Source: JAGFIY01 sp964499285 (GTDB lineage: Bacteria > Bacteroidota > Ignavibacteria > Ignavibacteriales > Melioribacteraceae). Taken from it: a DNA stretch of 64,000 bases. The stretch covers positions 22,466-86,465 of the forward strand of contig CAZCLA010000011.1 in the NCBI GenBank assembly GCA_964499285.1, in the 5' to 3' direction. Under the pieces are notes generated by a model. That model made no database searches and was not told the DNA's origin. It was given only the letters and a program-made list of their open reading frames with translations. The translations under genes were made by a program, and so were the position numbers. Shown here piece by piece: positions 45,163 to 53,945 of the stretch (position 1 is its first letter; each line of letters opens with the position of its first letter).

Positions 45163-48100
45163 ATGTTTAAGCAATACCCCGACAAACTCAGTTATCCTGA
45201 AATAGAAAACCAAATTCTAAAATTCTGGGAAGAAAATAAGATATTCGAAGCAAGCGTAGAAGAACGGAGCGAGAATAAATCATTTACATTTTATGAAGGC
45301 CCGCCTACGGCAAACGGAAAACCGGGTCTTCATCACGTTTTGGCAAGAGCATTAAAGGATTTGGTCTGCCGATACAAGACAATGCAAGGTTATAGAGTAA
45401 ACAGAAAAGCTGGATGGGATACTCATGGACTTCCGGTTGAAATTGAAGTTGAAAAGCAACTCGGAATTAAGAGTAAGAGTGAAATCCCCGAATTCGGCGT
45501 TGCAAAATATAATGCCGCCTGTCGAGATTCTGTTTTTACCTATAAAGATCTTTGGGAAAAAATGACGACCCGTATGGGTTATTGGGTTAATCTCGAAGAT
45601 GCTTATATAACTTGTACCAACGAATATATCGAATCTGTATGGTGGGCTTTAAAAACTCTTTTTGATAAAGGGTTGATCTACAAGGATTATAAAATAGTTC
45701 CTCAGTGCCCTAAATCGGAAACTGTTCTTTCATCGCACGAACTTGCTCTCGGTTACAAAGAGACAAAGGATCCTTCAGTTTATGTGATGATGAAAATTAA
45801 GGATGAAAATATTACAAATGGCGAAGATGTTTCTTTCCTCGTTTGGACTACTACACCTTGGACACTTATATCGAACGTCGCGCTCGCCGTCGGTCCTGAT
45901 GTTGAATATGCTAAGGTGAGAAATGAAGGAAAAACTTTGATTCTTGCTAAAGATCGGCTCAACGTTCTCAGAGAAGATTATGAAATAATAGACACTTATT
46001 CCGGACGAGATTTGGAAGGTACTGAATACGAACAACTTCTCGATTATGTTCAAGTCGATAAAAAAGCTTTTTTTGTATGTCTTGCAGATTTTGTCAGCAC
46101 AGATGACGGTTCGGGAATAGTTCACATTGCTCCTGCATTTGGAGCCGATGACTATGATCTATCAAAAAAATATGATCTGCCGTTTTTACAGCCGGTTACT
46201 CCGGGGGGCAAATTTACAGCGGAGGTTTCTGATTTTGCGGGTCAATTTGTAAAAGATGCGGATGCTGATATTATTTATAAATTGAAAACGATGGATAAGC
46301 TGTATAAAAAAGAAACTATAGTTCACTCATATCCTTTCAGTTGGAGATTTGATAATGTCCCAGTCATTTATTACGCACGTGAATCTTGGTTCATCCGAAC
46401 GACTCAGTTAGCAGAAAGAATGGTTCAACTTAACAAAACTATAAAGTGGCACCCGCCTGAAGTGGGCGCGGGAAGATTCGGTAATTGGCTTGAAGAAAAT
46501 AAAGACTGGGCTCTTTCAAGAGATCGTTTTTGGGCAACTCCTCTTCCGATTTGGATCAGCGATGACGGAGATATGTTTGCCGTAGGAAGTGTTGAAGAAT
46601 TAAAACAAGGTTTTATAGAAAAAGACGGAAAAAGATTTTCCGTTTCCGAGTTAGAAGAAATTGATCTGCATAAACCATTTGTAGATGATGTAAAATTTGA
46701 GAAAAATGGCAAAATCTACAAAAGAACCCCTGAACTTATAGACGTTTGGTTTGATTCGGGGGCAATGCCATTTGCTCAATATCACTATCCATTTGAAAAC
46801 AAAGAACTTTTCGAGAAAAATTTCCCAAGCGATTTTATCTGTGAAGGAATTGATCAAACTAGAGGCTGGTTCTATACTTTACATGCAATCGGGACTATGT
46901 TGTTTGACGATGTGGCTTATAAAAACATCGTTGTAAACGAACTGATTCTTGATAAAAATGGATTGAAAATGTCCAAATCGAAAGGCAATGCGGTTGATCC
47001 GTTTGAACTTTTCGATAAATATGGCGCCGATGCAACCCGCTGGTATCTGGTAGCTGCTAGTCCGCCTTGGCGGCCGAAGCTGTTCGATACAGAAGGAATT
47101 TTAGAAGTACAGAGAAAATTCTTCGGCACACTTATTAATACGTACTCATTCTTTTCTCTCTATGCGAACATTGATAATTTTGACTTTGGTGAAGAGAAAA
47201 TTCCGTATGAAAATCGTCCCGAGATTGACAGATGGATAATTTCGAAAATGAACAGTCTTCTGAAAGATTACACTGAGTACTTCGAGGACTATGAGGTTAC
47301 AAAGGCAGCAAGAGCAATCTCAAACTTTACGATTGATCAGCTCTCAAATTGGTACGTCAGAAGAAGCAGAAGAAGATTTTGGAAATCCGAAGTGAACGAA
47401 AATAAGTTGTCGGCTTATCAGACTTTGTATGAATGCCTGCTTACTGTTTCCAAACTGATGGCACCGTTCGCACCTTTCGTGGCAGAAGATTTATATCAAA
47501 AACTAAACAACTCTACCGGAAAAGAAAGTTGCAAATCTGTTCACTTAGCAATAATTCCGGAACCTGATTTTATTGATAAGGATTTGGAACTGAAGATGGA
47601 AGTAGCTCAGCAGGTTGTCTATCTCACAAGATCAATCAGAGCAAAATCCAACTTAAAAGTGAGACAGCCGTTGAAGAAAATACTTGTTGCAGTTGATTTG
47701 GAAAAACGGGCAGCTGTCGAAAAAATGAAAGAAGTAATACTTGAGGAAATAAATATAAAGGAATTGGAGTTATTGACCGATGATTCCGGAATTGTGAACA
47801 AATCGGCGAAAGCAAACTTTAAGACTCTCGGCCCAAAGTATGGAAAATTGATGAAATTACTTGCCACAGAAATAAGTAAATTCGGTCAAAAAGAGATTGC
47901 GGAAATAGAAAAAAATGGTAAATTGAATCTTCAATTAGAAGGTGAAAATGTTCTTCTTACATCCGAAGATGTCGAGATAATTTCCACCGAAATCGAAGGT
48001 TGGGTTGTTGAAACCGAACTTGGTGTTACTGTCGCTCTCGATACTGAAATTACTGAAGAACTCCTTGCTGAAGGTTATGCGAGAGAATTTGTAAACAGAA

Positions 48101-48327
48101 TTCAAAATATGAGGAAAGACTTAGGATTTGATGTTATGGACAGAATAAATATATCATATAATTCAGATACTACTTTTCATGGATATATTAATTTATTTGC
48201 CGACTACATCAAAAAGGAAACACTTGCAGTTGATATTTCAACCGGAAACGGTGAGGAGAAAAATGTTCAAGATTGGGAAATAGGTGATTTTAACTGTAAA
48301 ATAGCAATTGAAAAAGCTGGTAATTAA
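45163..48327 (+). CDS. ileS: Isoleucyl-tRNA synthetase (long, type 2)
   Basis: 1054 residues. Class I: 'GPPTANGKPGLHHVLARALKD' holds the HIGH motif as HHVL, and 'KMSKSKGNAVDP' the KMSKS. Editing domain CP1 begins near 'VWTTTPWTLISNVALAV'. The anticodon-binding domain is near 690-860, and a DUF5915-like C-terminal region follows. No terminal zinc-finger Cys cluster is seen, fitting the longer eukaryote-like bacterial type common in Bacteroidota and some anaerobes. RBS region 'AAATATCGAGAATC' is weak. Confidence 0.96.
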   Translation: MFKQYPDKLSYPEIENQILKFWEENKIFEASVEERSENKSFTFYEGPPTANGKPGLHHVLARALKDLVCRYKTMQGYRVNRKAGWDTHGLPVEIEVEKQLGIKSKSEIPEFGVAKYNAACRDSVFTYKDLWEKMTTRMGYWVNLEDAYITCTNEYIESVWWALKTLFDKGLIYKDYKIVPQCPKSETVLSSHELALGYKETKDPSVYVMMKIKDENITNGEDVSFLVWTTTPWTLISNVALAVGPDVEYAKVRNEGKTLILAKDRLNVLREDYEIIDTYSGRDLEGTEYEQLLDYVQVDKKAFFVCLADFVSTDDGSGIVHIAPAFGADDYDLSKKYDLPFLQPVTPGGKFTAEVSDFAGQFVKDADADIIYKLKTMDKLYKKETIVHSYPFSWRFDNVPVIYYARESWFIRTTQLAERMVQLNKTIKWHPPEVGAGRFGNWLEENKDWALSRDRFWATPLPIWISDDGDMFAVGSVEELKQGFIEKDGKRFSVSELEEIDLHKPFVDDVKFEKNGKIYKRTPELIDVWFDSGAMPFAQYHYPFENKELFEKNFPSDFICEGIDQTRGWFYTLHAIGTMLFDDVAYKNIVVNELILDKNGLKMSKSKGNAVDPFELFDKYGADATRWYLVAASPPWRPKLFDTEGILEVQRKFFGTLINTYSFFSLYANIDNFDFGEEKIPYENRPEIDRWIISKMNSLLKDYTEYFEDYEVTKAARAISNFTIDQLSNWYVRRSRRRFWKSEVNENKLSAYQTLYECLLTVSKLMAPFAPFVAEDLYQKLNNSTGKESCKSVHLAIIPEPDFIDKDLELKMEVAQQVVYLTRSIRAKSNLKVRQPLKKILVAVDLEKRAAVEKMKEVILEEINIKELELLTDDSGIVNKSAKANFKTLGPKYGKLMKLLATEISKFGQKEIAEIEKNGKLNLQLEGENVLLTSEDVEIISTEIEGWVVETELGVTVALDTEITEELLAEGYAREFVNRIQNMRKDLGFDVMDRINISYNSDTTFHGYINLFADYIKKETLAVDISTGNGEEKNVQDWEIGDFNCKIAIEKAGN

Positions 48328-48353
48328 ATATATTACCTTAACTCGGAGGTATT

Positions 48354-48992
48354 ATGGCTAAAAAGACTACAAAAAAAACGACAAAGTCGAAAAAAGAGGC
48401 AAAGCCAAAAAAAGCAGTAACAAAAAAATCTACTGTGAAAAAGAGTGCTTCTGCGAAGTCGACTAAGAAAACTTCTCCAAAGAAGACAGCAGCAAAGAAA
48501 ACAGTTTCTAAAAAAACTGCTCCTAAGAAGACTACTGTTAAAAAATCAGACGCCAAGAAATCCGGTTCATCAAGCCGGATAAAAAAATCTTATACAAAAA
48601 AAGAGCTTGCCGAGTTCAAGGAAATAATTCTTGAGAGAAGAGAGGAGATCATAACTCAGCTTCAAAATCTGAAAGAACAAATGATGGATCCCACAACCGG
48701 TCAATATGTTAATGAGAGCAGCCCTTATTCGCTTCATATGGCGGAACAAGGAACTGATGCTCAAGAACGCGAAAAACTGTATCTATGGGCACAGCGTGAA
48801 AATAAATTTTTAGGTTATTTGGAAGACGCTCTTCAACGTATAGAAGCCGGCACATACGGAATCTGCATCGAATGTTTTGATGAACCTCAGCATCTTTGCC
48901 CAACGTGTCCGCTTATTCCTAAAGAACGATTGAAAGCTGTTCCACACACTCAGCATTGTGTGCAGATTAAACAGCAGATGCAGAAAAGATAA
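48354..48992 (+). CDS. DksA/TraR-family zinc-finger protein with histone-H1-like tail
   Basis: 212 residues with CGGAGG before the ATG. The first 78 residues are nearly all Lys/Ala/Thr/Ser (29 lysines in the first 70), like histone H1 C-tails or bacterial Hc1/HU tails, and could bind nucleic acid. Residues about 79-170 are the DksA-type coiled coil (LAEFKEIILERREEIITQLQNL, SSPYSLHMAEQGTDAQEREK). The C-terminal zinc finger has C171, C174 and an extra C182-P-T-C185 pair, then 'RLKAVPHTQHC' (C202), so the usual final CxxC partner is missing. DksA relatives bind RNA polymerase or regulate stringent response. Confidence 0.85.
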   Translation: MAKKTTKKTTKSKKEAKPKKAVTKKSTVKKSASAKSTKKTSPKKTAAKKTVSKKTAPKKTTVKKSDAKKSGSSSRIKKSYTKKELAEFKEIILERREEIITQLQNLKEQMMDPTTGQYVNESSPYSLHMAEQGTDAQEREKLYLWAQRENKFLGYLEDALQRIEAGTYGICIECFDEPQHLCPTCPLIPKERLKAVPHTQHCVQIKQQMQKR

Positions 48993-49014
48993 TTGAAAAT
49001 ATAGGATAATTTTT

Positions 49015-49716
49015 TTGAGAGTACTTGTTTTATCACTTTTTATTGTAATTGCAGATCAACTTACAAAATTGTACATAAAAGGTATCTCGATTCCGTTCCT
49101 AAATATTAATTTTGACGGAATGCGCTATGGACAAAGTAAGGAAGTTTTTGGTGATTTTTTAAAAATTACTTTTGTAGAAAATCCGGGAATGGCATTCGGG
49201 ATCGAAGTTGGTGATTCTAAATTATTTTTGTCTTTATTTTCGCTTGTTGCAAGCATAGGAATATTAGTTTATTTGTACAAAGTCAGAAAAAGCCACCTTC
49301 TTTTTAGAATTTCACTTGCACTTATTTTAGCCGGAGCCGTCGGAAATCTAATCGATAGAACTTTTTACGGAGTTATTTACGGCTATGCTCCTTTGTTTTA
49401 CGGCAAAGTGGTAGATTTTTTCAATGTTGATTTCTTCGATTTTTCGTTGTTTGGAAGAACATATGAACGTTGGCCGATTTTTAACATAGCGGATTCTGCT
49501 GTCACAATCGGAGTTCTTTCACTCATATTTTTTAATCGACTTTTCGAAAAGAGGGAACTTGAATTAAAAAAAGAGGAACTCAAAAAAGATGGCGATGACG
49601 AAATTGAGCTTGAAGAAGAGATAATTCACGAAGACGATTTTGGAAAATCTTCTCAAAGAACCAAGTTTATTGATGAAAAAGAAGATGACGAAGATTATAA
49701 CAGAAAAGATATTTGA
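49015..49716 (+). CDS. lspA: Lipoprotein signal peptidase II
   Basis: 233 residues from a TTG at 49015. Four helices; catalytic aspartates lie in 'AGAVGNLIDRTFYG' and 'RWPIFNIADSAVTIG', with 'FVENPGMAFGI' at residues about 52-63. It cleaves the signal peptide of prolipoproteins after lipid transfer. The C-terminal 45 residues are strongly charged (KRELELKKEELKKDGDDEIE), beyond the normal end of the family, and this extension overlaps rluD by about 32 bases. The window holds several lipoprotein substrates. Confidence 0.93.
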   Translation: MRVLVLSLFIVIADQLTKLYIKGISIPFLNINFDGMRYGQSKEVFGDFLKITFVENPGMAFGIEVGDSKLFLSLFSLVASIGILVYLYKVRKSHLLFRISLALILAGAVGNLIDRTFYGVIYGYAPLFYGKVVDFFNVDFFDFSLFGRTYERWPIFNIADSAVTIGVLSLIFFNRLFEKRELELKKEELKKDGDDEIELEEEIIHEDDFGKSSQRTKFIDEKEDDEDYNRKDI

Positions 49717-50671
49717 AATTGAAGTAACCGGAGGAAAGAAAAAAGAACGTTTAGATATCTATCTTGCCAATTCAATCGAAAATGCCACCCGCACAAGAAT
49801 CCAAAAATTAATAAAAGCAGAGTATGTTACCGTAAACGGAAAACCGAATAAAGCTAATTATCAAGTCGAACCTGGGGATAAAATAAAAGTTAAAATCCCC
49901 GTTACACCAAGACCTGAAAATACTGAGCCAGAAGAAATACCACTTAATATAATCTATGAGGATGAATTCATGCTGGTTATCAATAAACCCGCGGGAATGG
50001 TCGTACATCCTTCACTAGGAAATTACACCGGAACATTAGTGAATGCCTTGCTTCATTATACGTCAAAGCTAAGCGAATTGAACGAACCCGGACGACCTGG
50101 TATAGTTCATAGAATAGATAAAGAAACAAGCGGGCTGCTTCTCGTTGCTAAAGATGAATGGACTCACTCGCAGCTTGCAAAACAGTTTGCTGATCACTCA
50201 ATCGATAGAGAATATTGGGCAGTTTGCTGGGGTACTTTTGATAATTCTTCCGGAGAGGTTATTGGTAATATTGCCAGAAGTAAAAAAGACAGAAAAATAT
50301 TTGCTGTCGCTGAAGATGATGGGAAACACGCACATACTTTCTATGAAGTGATTGAAGAGTTTGAATTCGCATCATTGGTTAAACTAAAGCTAAAAACTGG
50401 CAGAACCCACCAAATCAGGGTTCATATGTCTTACATTAAACATCCGATTTTTGGTGATCCAACCTATGGCGGAAGAAAAATTGTATATGGATTGAGTCTG
50501 CCTAAAATGAAATCGCGAGTAGAAAACTTACTTAAATTGATGAATCGTCAAGCGCTTCACGCAAAAACTCTGGGCTTTTATCACCCTCACAAAAAGGAAA
50601 GAGTTTATTTCGATTCCGAGCTTCCCGGTGATATCGAGGACTTGTTATATGAATTGAAGAAAACAACTTGA
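49685..50671 (+). CDS. rluD: 23S rRNA pseudouridine synthase, RluD/RluA family
   Basis: 328 residues from ATG 49685; ATGs at 49640 and 49673 are also open, all inside lspA. N-terminal S4 domain 'RLDIYLANSIENATRTRIQKLIK', then the catalytic 'GRPGIVHRIDKETSGLLLVAKD' with the Asp of HRID as nucleophile, and 'TGRTHQIRVHMSYIKHPIFGDPTYGG'. RluD modifies helix 69 of 23S rRNA; family assignment between RluD and relatives is by similarity. Start choice uncertain. Confidence 0.92.
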   Translation: MTKIITEKIFEIEVTGGKKKERLDIYLANSIENATRTRIQKLIKAEYVTVNGKPNKANYQVEPGDKIKVKIPVTPRPENTEPEEIPLNIIYEDEFMLVINKPAGMVVHPSLGNYTGTLVNALLHYTSKLSELNEPGRPGIVHRIDKETSGLLLVAKDEWTHSQLAKQFADHSIDREYWAVCWGTFDNSSGEVIGNIARSKKDRKIFAVAEDDGKHAHTFYEVIEEFEFASLVKLKLKTGRTHQIRVHMSYIKHPIFGDPTYGGRKIVYGLSLPKMKSRVENLLKLMNRQALHAKTLGFYHPHKKERVYFDSELPGDIEDLLYELKKTT

Positions 50672-50695
50672 AATTATAACATTAATTTTCAGCAA

Positions 50696-51169
50696 CTAAA
50701 AACCATATTCTTTATGATACTTTTTTAGATGTATGTAAAGAAGTGTGGCTGCCGCTGCGGCATTTGCATAACCTAATATCTGACCTAAAACGCCGAGACT
50801 TTTTTCTTTTGCCCATTGCCTTTGTAAATCTAATGCGTAGTTTAATTCCATACGTTTATTGTAAGCTTGTGCGATAAATGATAAAGGAGTGGGTGAATAA
50901 TTCTCAATATCTGAATTTATTGAAAAATCAAATTCGAACGGAAGCAAAATATCATGATACTTATAATTAAGATGATTAAAATAAAATGGATTTTCAACAA
51001 GTGAATTATATTGCGAGAAGTTTAAATACAAACTAGTTACCTGTGAATTCTTGAGTGAATCTTTTACTGTCGTGCTGTTGTTCTGCGCAAACGATAAGCT
51101 TACCGAAAATAGGATCAATAATGCTGCTGAAACAAGATTATATAATATTTTGTTACGTGTAAAAATCAT
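50696..51169 (-). CDS. Small exported protein downstream of hydF
   Basis: 157 residues. A signal peptide (about 1-28, SFAQ) and a low-complexity-free region with 'LYLNFSQYNSLVENPFYFNHLNYKYHDILLPFEFDFSI' style polar/aromatic segments. A hydrophobic Ala-rich stretch near 130-148 (LGYANAAAAATLLYIHL). Not recognised. It begins 11 bases after hydF stops on the same strand, so is likely in the aspA-hydF message. Confidence 0.55.
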   Translation of the reverse strand: MIFTRNKILYNLVSAALLILFSVSLSFAQNNSTTVKDSLKNSQVTSLYLNFSQYNSLVENPFYFNHLNYKYHDILLPFEFDFSINSDIENYSPTPLSFIAQAYNKRMELNYALDLQRQWAKEKSLGVLGQILGYANAAAAATLLYIHLKKYHKEYGF

Positions 51170-51180
51170 TTGAGAATAAT

Positions 51181-52419
51181 TTACTTTGCTATCATTTCTC
51201 TGCTAACTTCATCCCAAGCTGCAAGAGCTTCTTCGAATGGATGAAGTGCTCTTGGTACTGCGCCGTGCATATATGAAATTGCCACTCCGTAGTTCACGAT
51301 TGGGACGCCGACATATTTTGCCTGTTTAATTCTTGTCTGCATCATTCGTCGTGTCAACATGCAACCGCCGCAATGAATTATCAATTTATATTCTGCAAGA
51401 TTCTTAGGGTAATCGTGCCCGCTCTTAACTTCTATTTCGAGTTCTTTCTTTGTGTGATTTCGAAGCCAGCGCGGAATTTTTACAGTTCCAATATCATCTT
51501 CCTGTGCATGATGGGTGCAAGCTTCGGCAATTAATACTTTATCACCGTTCTGCAGATTCTCAATTTGCCTTAAACCTCGCACATATTCGGGAAGATCACC
51601 TTTATGTCTTGCCATCAATATTGAGAATGTGGTTAAAGAAATATCATCCGGTACATCTGCTGTCACTTTCATAATAACTTGACTGTCAGTAATAACTAAT
51701 TTTGGTTTTTTGCTTAAACTATTCAAAGCTGATCGTAATTCTTTATCTTTTGCTACAATAACAATTGAATCCACATCAAGAGCTTCTCTTATCGTCTGAA
51801 CTTGCGGCATAATCAATCTGCCTTTGGGCGCTCCTAAATCAATTGGGACAACAAGCACAATTATGTCATTACTTCTAACAAGATCACCAACTAATGGCGG
51901 CTCAATTTCTGAAGGAAGAATAGCAGAAAGTTTTTCTTTCAATTCATAAATTCCTTCGCTGGTAGTGCAGGAAACATTAGAATATTCAAGACCAAGTTGT
52001 TGCAATTGGAGGAGCAGTTCGTAATCGATTCCTAATTCGGCTTTGTTAATAACGGTTAAAAACGGAATTTCGAGTTGTTCCAGCTCGTCTAACAATTTGA
52101 CTTCGCTTTCGTCAAGCTTCTGTGATGGTTCAATAACAAAAATTGCAAAATCTGCTTCTGATAAAATTTTTACCGTCTTATTTATTCGGAGAGTGCCCAG
52201 TTCACCCTCATCGTCAATACCTGCTGTGTCAATAATTATTACCGGTCCGTATGGGAGCAGTTCCATTGATTTTTTAACCGGATCAGTCGTGGTTCCGGGA
52301 GAACTGCTTACAATTACAAGATCTTGTCCGGTCAATCTATTTACCAATGAAGATTTTCCGGTATTCCTTCTTCCAATAACAGCTATATGTTTTTTATCAG
52401 ACGAAATTATTTTACTCAA
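51181..52419 (-). CDS. hydF: [FeFe]-hydrogenase H-cluster maturation GTPase HydF
   Basis: 412 residues, full length. The N-terminal GTPase has the P-loop 'GRRNTGKS' (16-23), 'SSPGTTTDP' (39-47) and 'IDTAGIDD' (63-70). The C-terminal cluster-binding domain has 'CTHH' (Cys301, His303) and 'HCGGC' (His349, Cys350, Cys353), i.e. the CxH...HCxxC ligand set for the [4Fe-4S] cluster. HydF is the scaffold on which the 2Fe H-subcluster is built with HydE and HydG and delivered to HydA. None of those is in the window. The start overlaps aspA by 8 bases. Confidence 0.95.
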   Translation of the reverse strand: MSKIISSDKKHIAVIGRRNTGKSSLVNRLTGQDLVIVSSSPGTTTDPVKKSMELLPYGPVIIIDTAGIDDEGELGTLRINKTVKILSEADFAIFVIEPSQKLDESEVKLLDELEQLEIPFLTVINKAELGIDYELLLQLQQLGLEYSNVSCTTSEGIYELKEKLSAILPSEIEPPLVGDLVRSNDIIVLVVPIDLGAPKGRLIMPQVQTIREALDVDSIVIVAKDKELRSALNSLSKKPKLVITDSQVIMKVTADVPDDISLTTFSILMARHKGDLPEYVRGLRQIENLQNGDKVLIAEACTHHAQEDDIGTVKIPRWLRNHTKKELEIEVKSGHDYPKNLAEYKLIIHCGGCMLTRRMMQTRIKQAKYVGVPIVNYGVAISYMHGAVPRALHPFEEALAAWDEVSREMIAK

Positions 52420-53821
52420 GTCTCACTCCTATTTCATCTGCCACAATTTTAATTATTTCATTTTCTTCAATAATGTTGCTTTGCTTTAGTTCTTCGATAA
52501 AAGATATATCTTTGCTGTGGGCGCTCTTAACTATTTCTTGAATCTTATCATATCCGAACCTATTTATCAGTGCTGCAGCAATTGCAGAACTTCTCATTAA
52601 ATTTTCAGTGCATCTTTTCTCATTAGCAGAAATTCCCGGGATTGCTTTTTCAGCCAAATTGTTTGCAGCTGCGCTTAAAAGTCCCATCGATCGTAAAAAA
52701 GCATGACCTAATAACGGAGCGAAAGCGTTTAGTTCCATATTGCCTGCACCGACTACATTATTGATTATCACATCGTGACCTTTTACAATTTCAGCCGCTT
52801 GTATAGTGTGTTCAAGTATTACCGGATTGACTTTCCCGGGCATAATTGATGAGCCGGTCTGACGAGGTGTTAATTTAATTTCACCTATTCCACCGTCCGG
52901 TCCGCTTGACATAAATCGGAGATCATTACAAATTTTTATCAATGATACAGCCCCGGCTTTTATTATTCCATGTGCTTCGGCAAAAACATCCAAATTTTGA
53001 GTTGCATCGATTAAGTCCTCTGCCTTCGAGATAGGAAGTCCGGTAATTGTTTTTAAGTTACCGGCAATTTTTAAAACAAAATTTTTATGAGCTGCAATTG
53101 AAGTACCAACCGCTGTTCCTCCCATATTTATTGCTCTAAGTCGTTCCTCTGCATTGTAAATCCTCCATCTGTCTCTGGCAACAGCTTGTGCATAAGCTCC
53201 GAATTCCTGACCCAAAGTAATTGGAACTGCATCTTGAAACTGTGTTCTTCCCAGTTTCATCACCTTCATAAATTCTACTTCTTTTTTTTGAAGTTCACCT
53301 TGGAGTTTTGCGTAAGTATCCTGCAATATCCTCATCAAGTAAATTGATGCAATTTTAAGAGCAGTCGGATAAGTATCGTTTGTGGACTGTGATTGATTTA
53401 CATCATCAATTGGATGAATGAAATCGTATTCACCTTTTTCTTTTCCTAGAATTTCCAATGCAGTATTTGCAATTACTTCATTGATATTCATATTCAAAGA
53501 TGTCCCGGCTCCGCCTTGAAGAGAATCAACAACAATCTTCTCGTAAATACCAAAACCTACTTTATTAATTGCATTCTCGGTTTCTTTGAGCAGTTTGTTT
53601 ACAGCTTCTGAAATGGCGGTATGTTTCGTCTTATCCATTATACCGATTTTAAAGTTTGTGTCCGCTGCTGCTAATTTTACCTGTAAAAATGCTTTAATGA
53701 AATAGGGATTAACTTTTTCTCCGGAGTCGGGAAAATTTGATAAACTTCTCGCAGTGTGAATTCCGTAATATTTTTCGCTGGGTATTTCAACAATACCGAT
53801 TGCGTCCTTTTCTATTCTCAT
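52412..53821 (-). CDS. aspA: Aspartate ammonia-lyase
   Basis: 469 residues from ATG 53821; an upstream TTG at 53845 is also open. It belongs to the fumarase/aspartase superfamily: 'YYGIHTARSLSNFPDSG', 'GGAGTSLNMNINEVIANTAL' and the signature loop 'GSSIMPGKVNPVILEH'. Aspartases produce fumarate and ammonia from L-aspartate. Distinguished from fumarase by 'GIVEIPSEKYYGIHTARS' and length. Translationally coupled to hydF (8-base overlap), which suggests a tie to H-cluster maturation; aspartase has been seen beside hyd maturation genes in other anaerobes. Confidence 0.9.
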   Translation of the reverse strand: MRIEKDAIGIVEIPSEKYYGIHTARSLSNFPDSGEKVNPYFIKAFLQVKLAAADTNFKIGIMDKTKHTAISEAVNKLLKETENAINKVGFGIYEKIVVDSLQGGAGTSLNMNINEVIANTALEILGKEKGEYDFIHPIDDVNQSQSTNDTYPTALKIASIYLMRILQDTYAKLQGELQKKEVEFMKVMKLGRTQFQDAVPITLGQEFGAYAQAVARDRWRIYNAEERLRAINMGGTAVGTSIAAHKNFVLKIAGNLKTITGLPISKAEDLIDATQNLDVFAEAHGIIKAGAVSLIKICNDLRFMSSGPDGGIGEIKLTPRQTGSSIMPGKVNPVILEHTIQAAEIVKGHDVIINNVVGAGNMELNAFAPLLGHAFLRSMGLLSAAANNLAEKAIPGISANEKRCTENLMRSSAIAAALINRFGYDKIQEIVKSAHSKDISFIEELKQSNIIEENEIIKIVADEIGVRLE

Positions 53822-53945
53822 ATTTCTCAACTTTTGTTTATTCAAATATATTAAACTATTGTATCGTTTGTAAGTAGATTCAAGGTCACTAAATTATCAT
53901 TCGTTTCGTCGTTTTAGTATATTTCAACTCAAAAAGAAAAAATAT

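Noticed and set aside
48338..48556. Minus-strand ORF opposite the DksA-like lysine tail
   Set aside because: It is the complement of the repeated AAG/AAA codons, giving Phe/Val runs without a Shine-Dalgarno.
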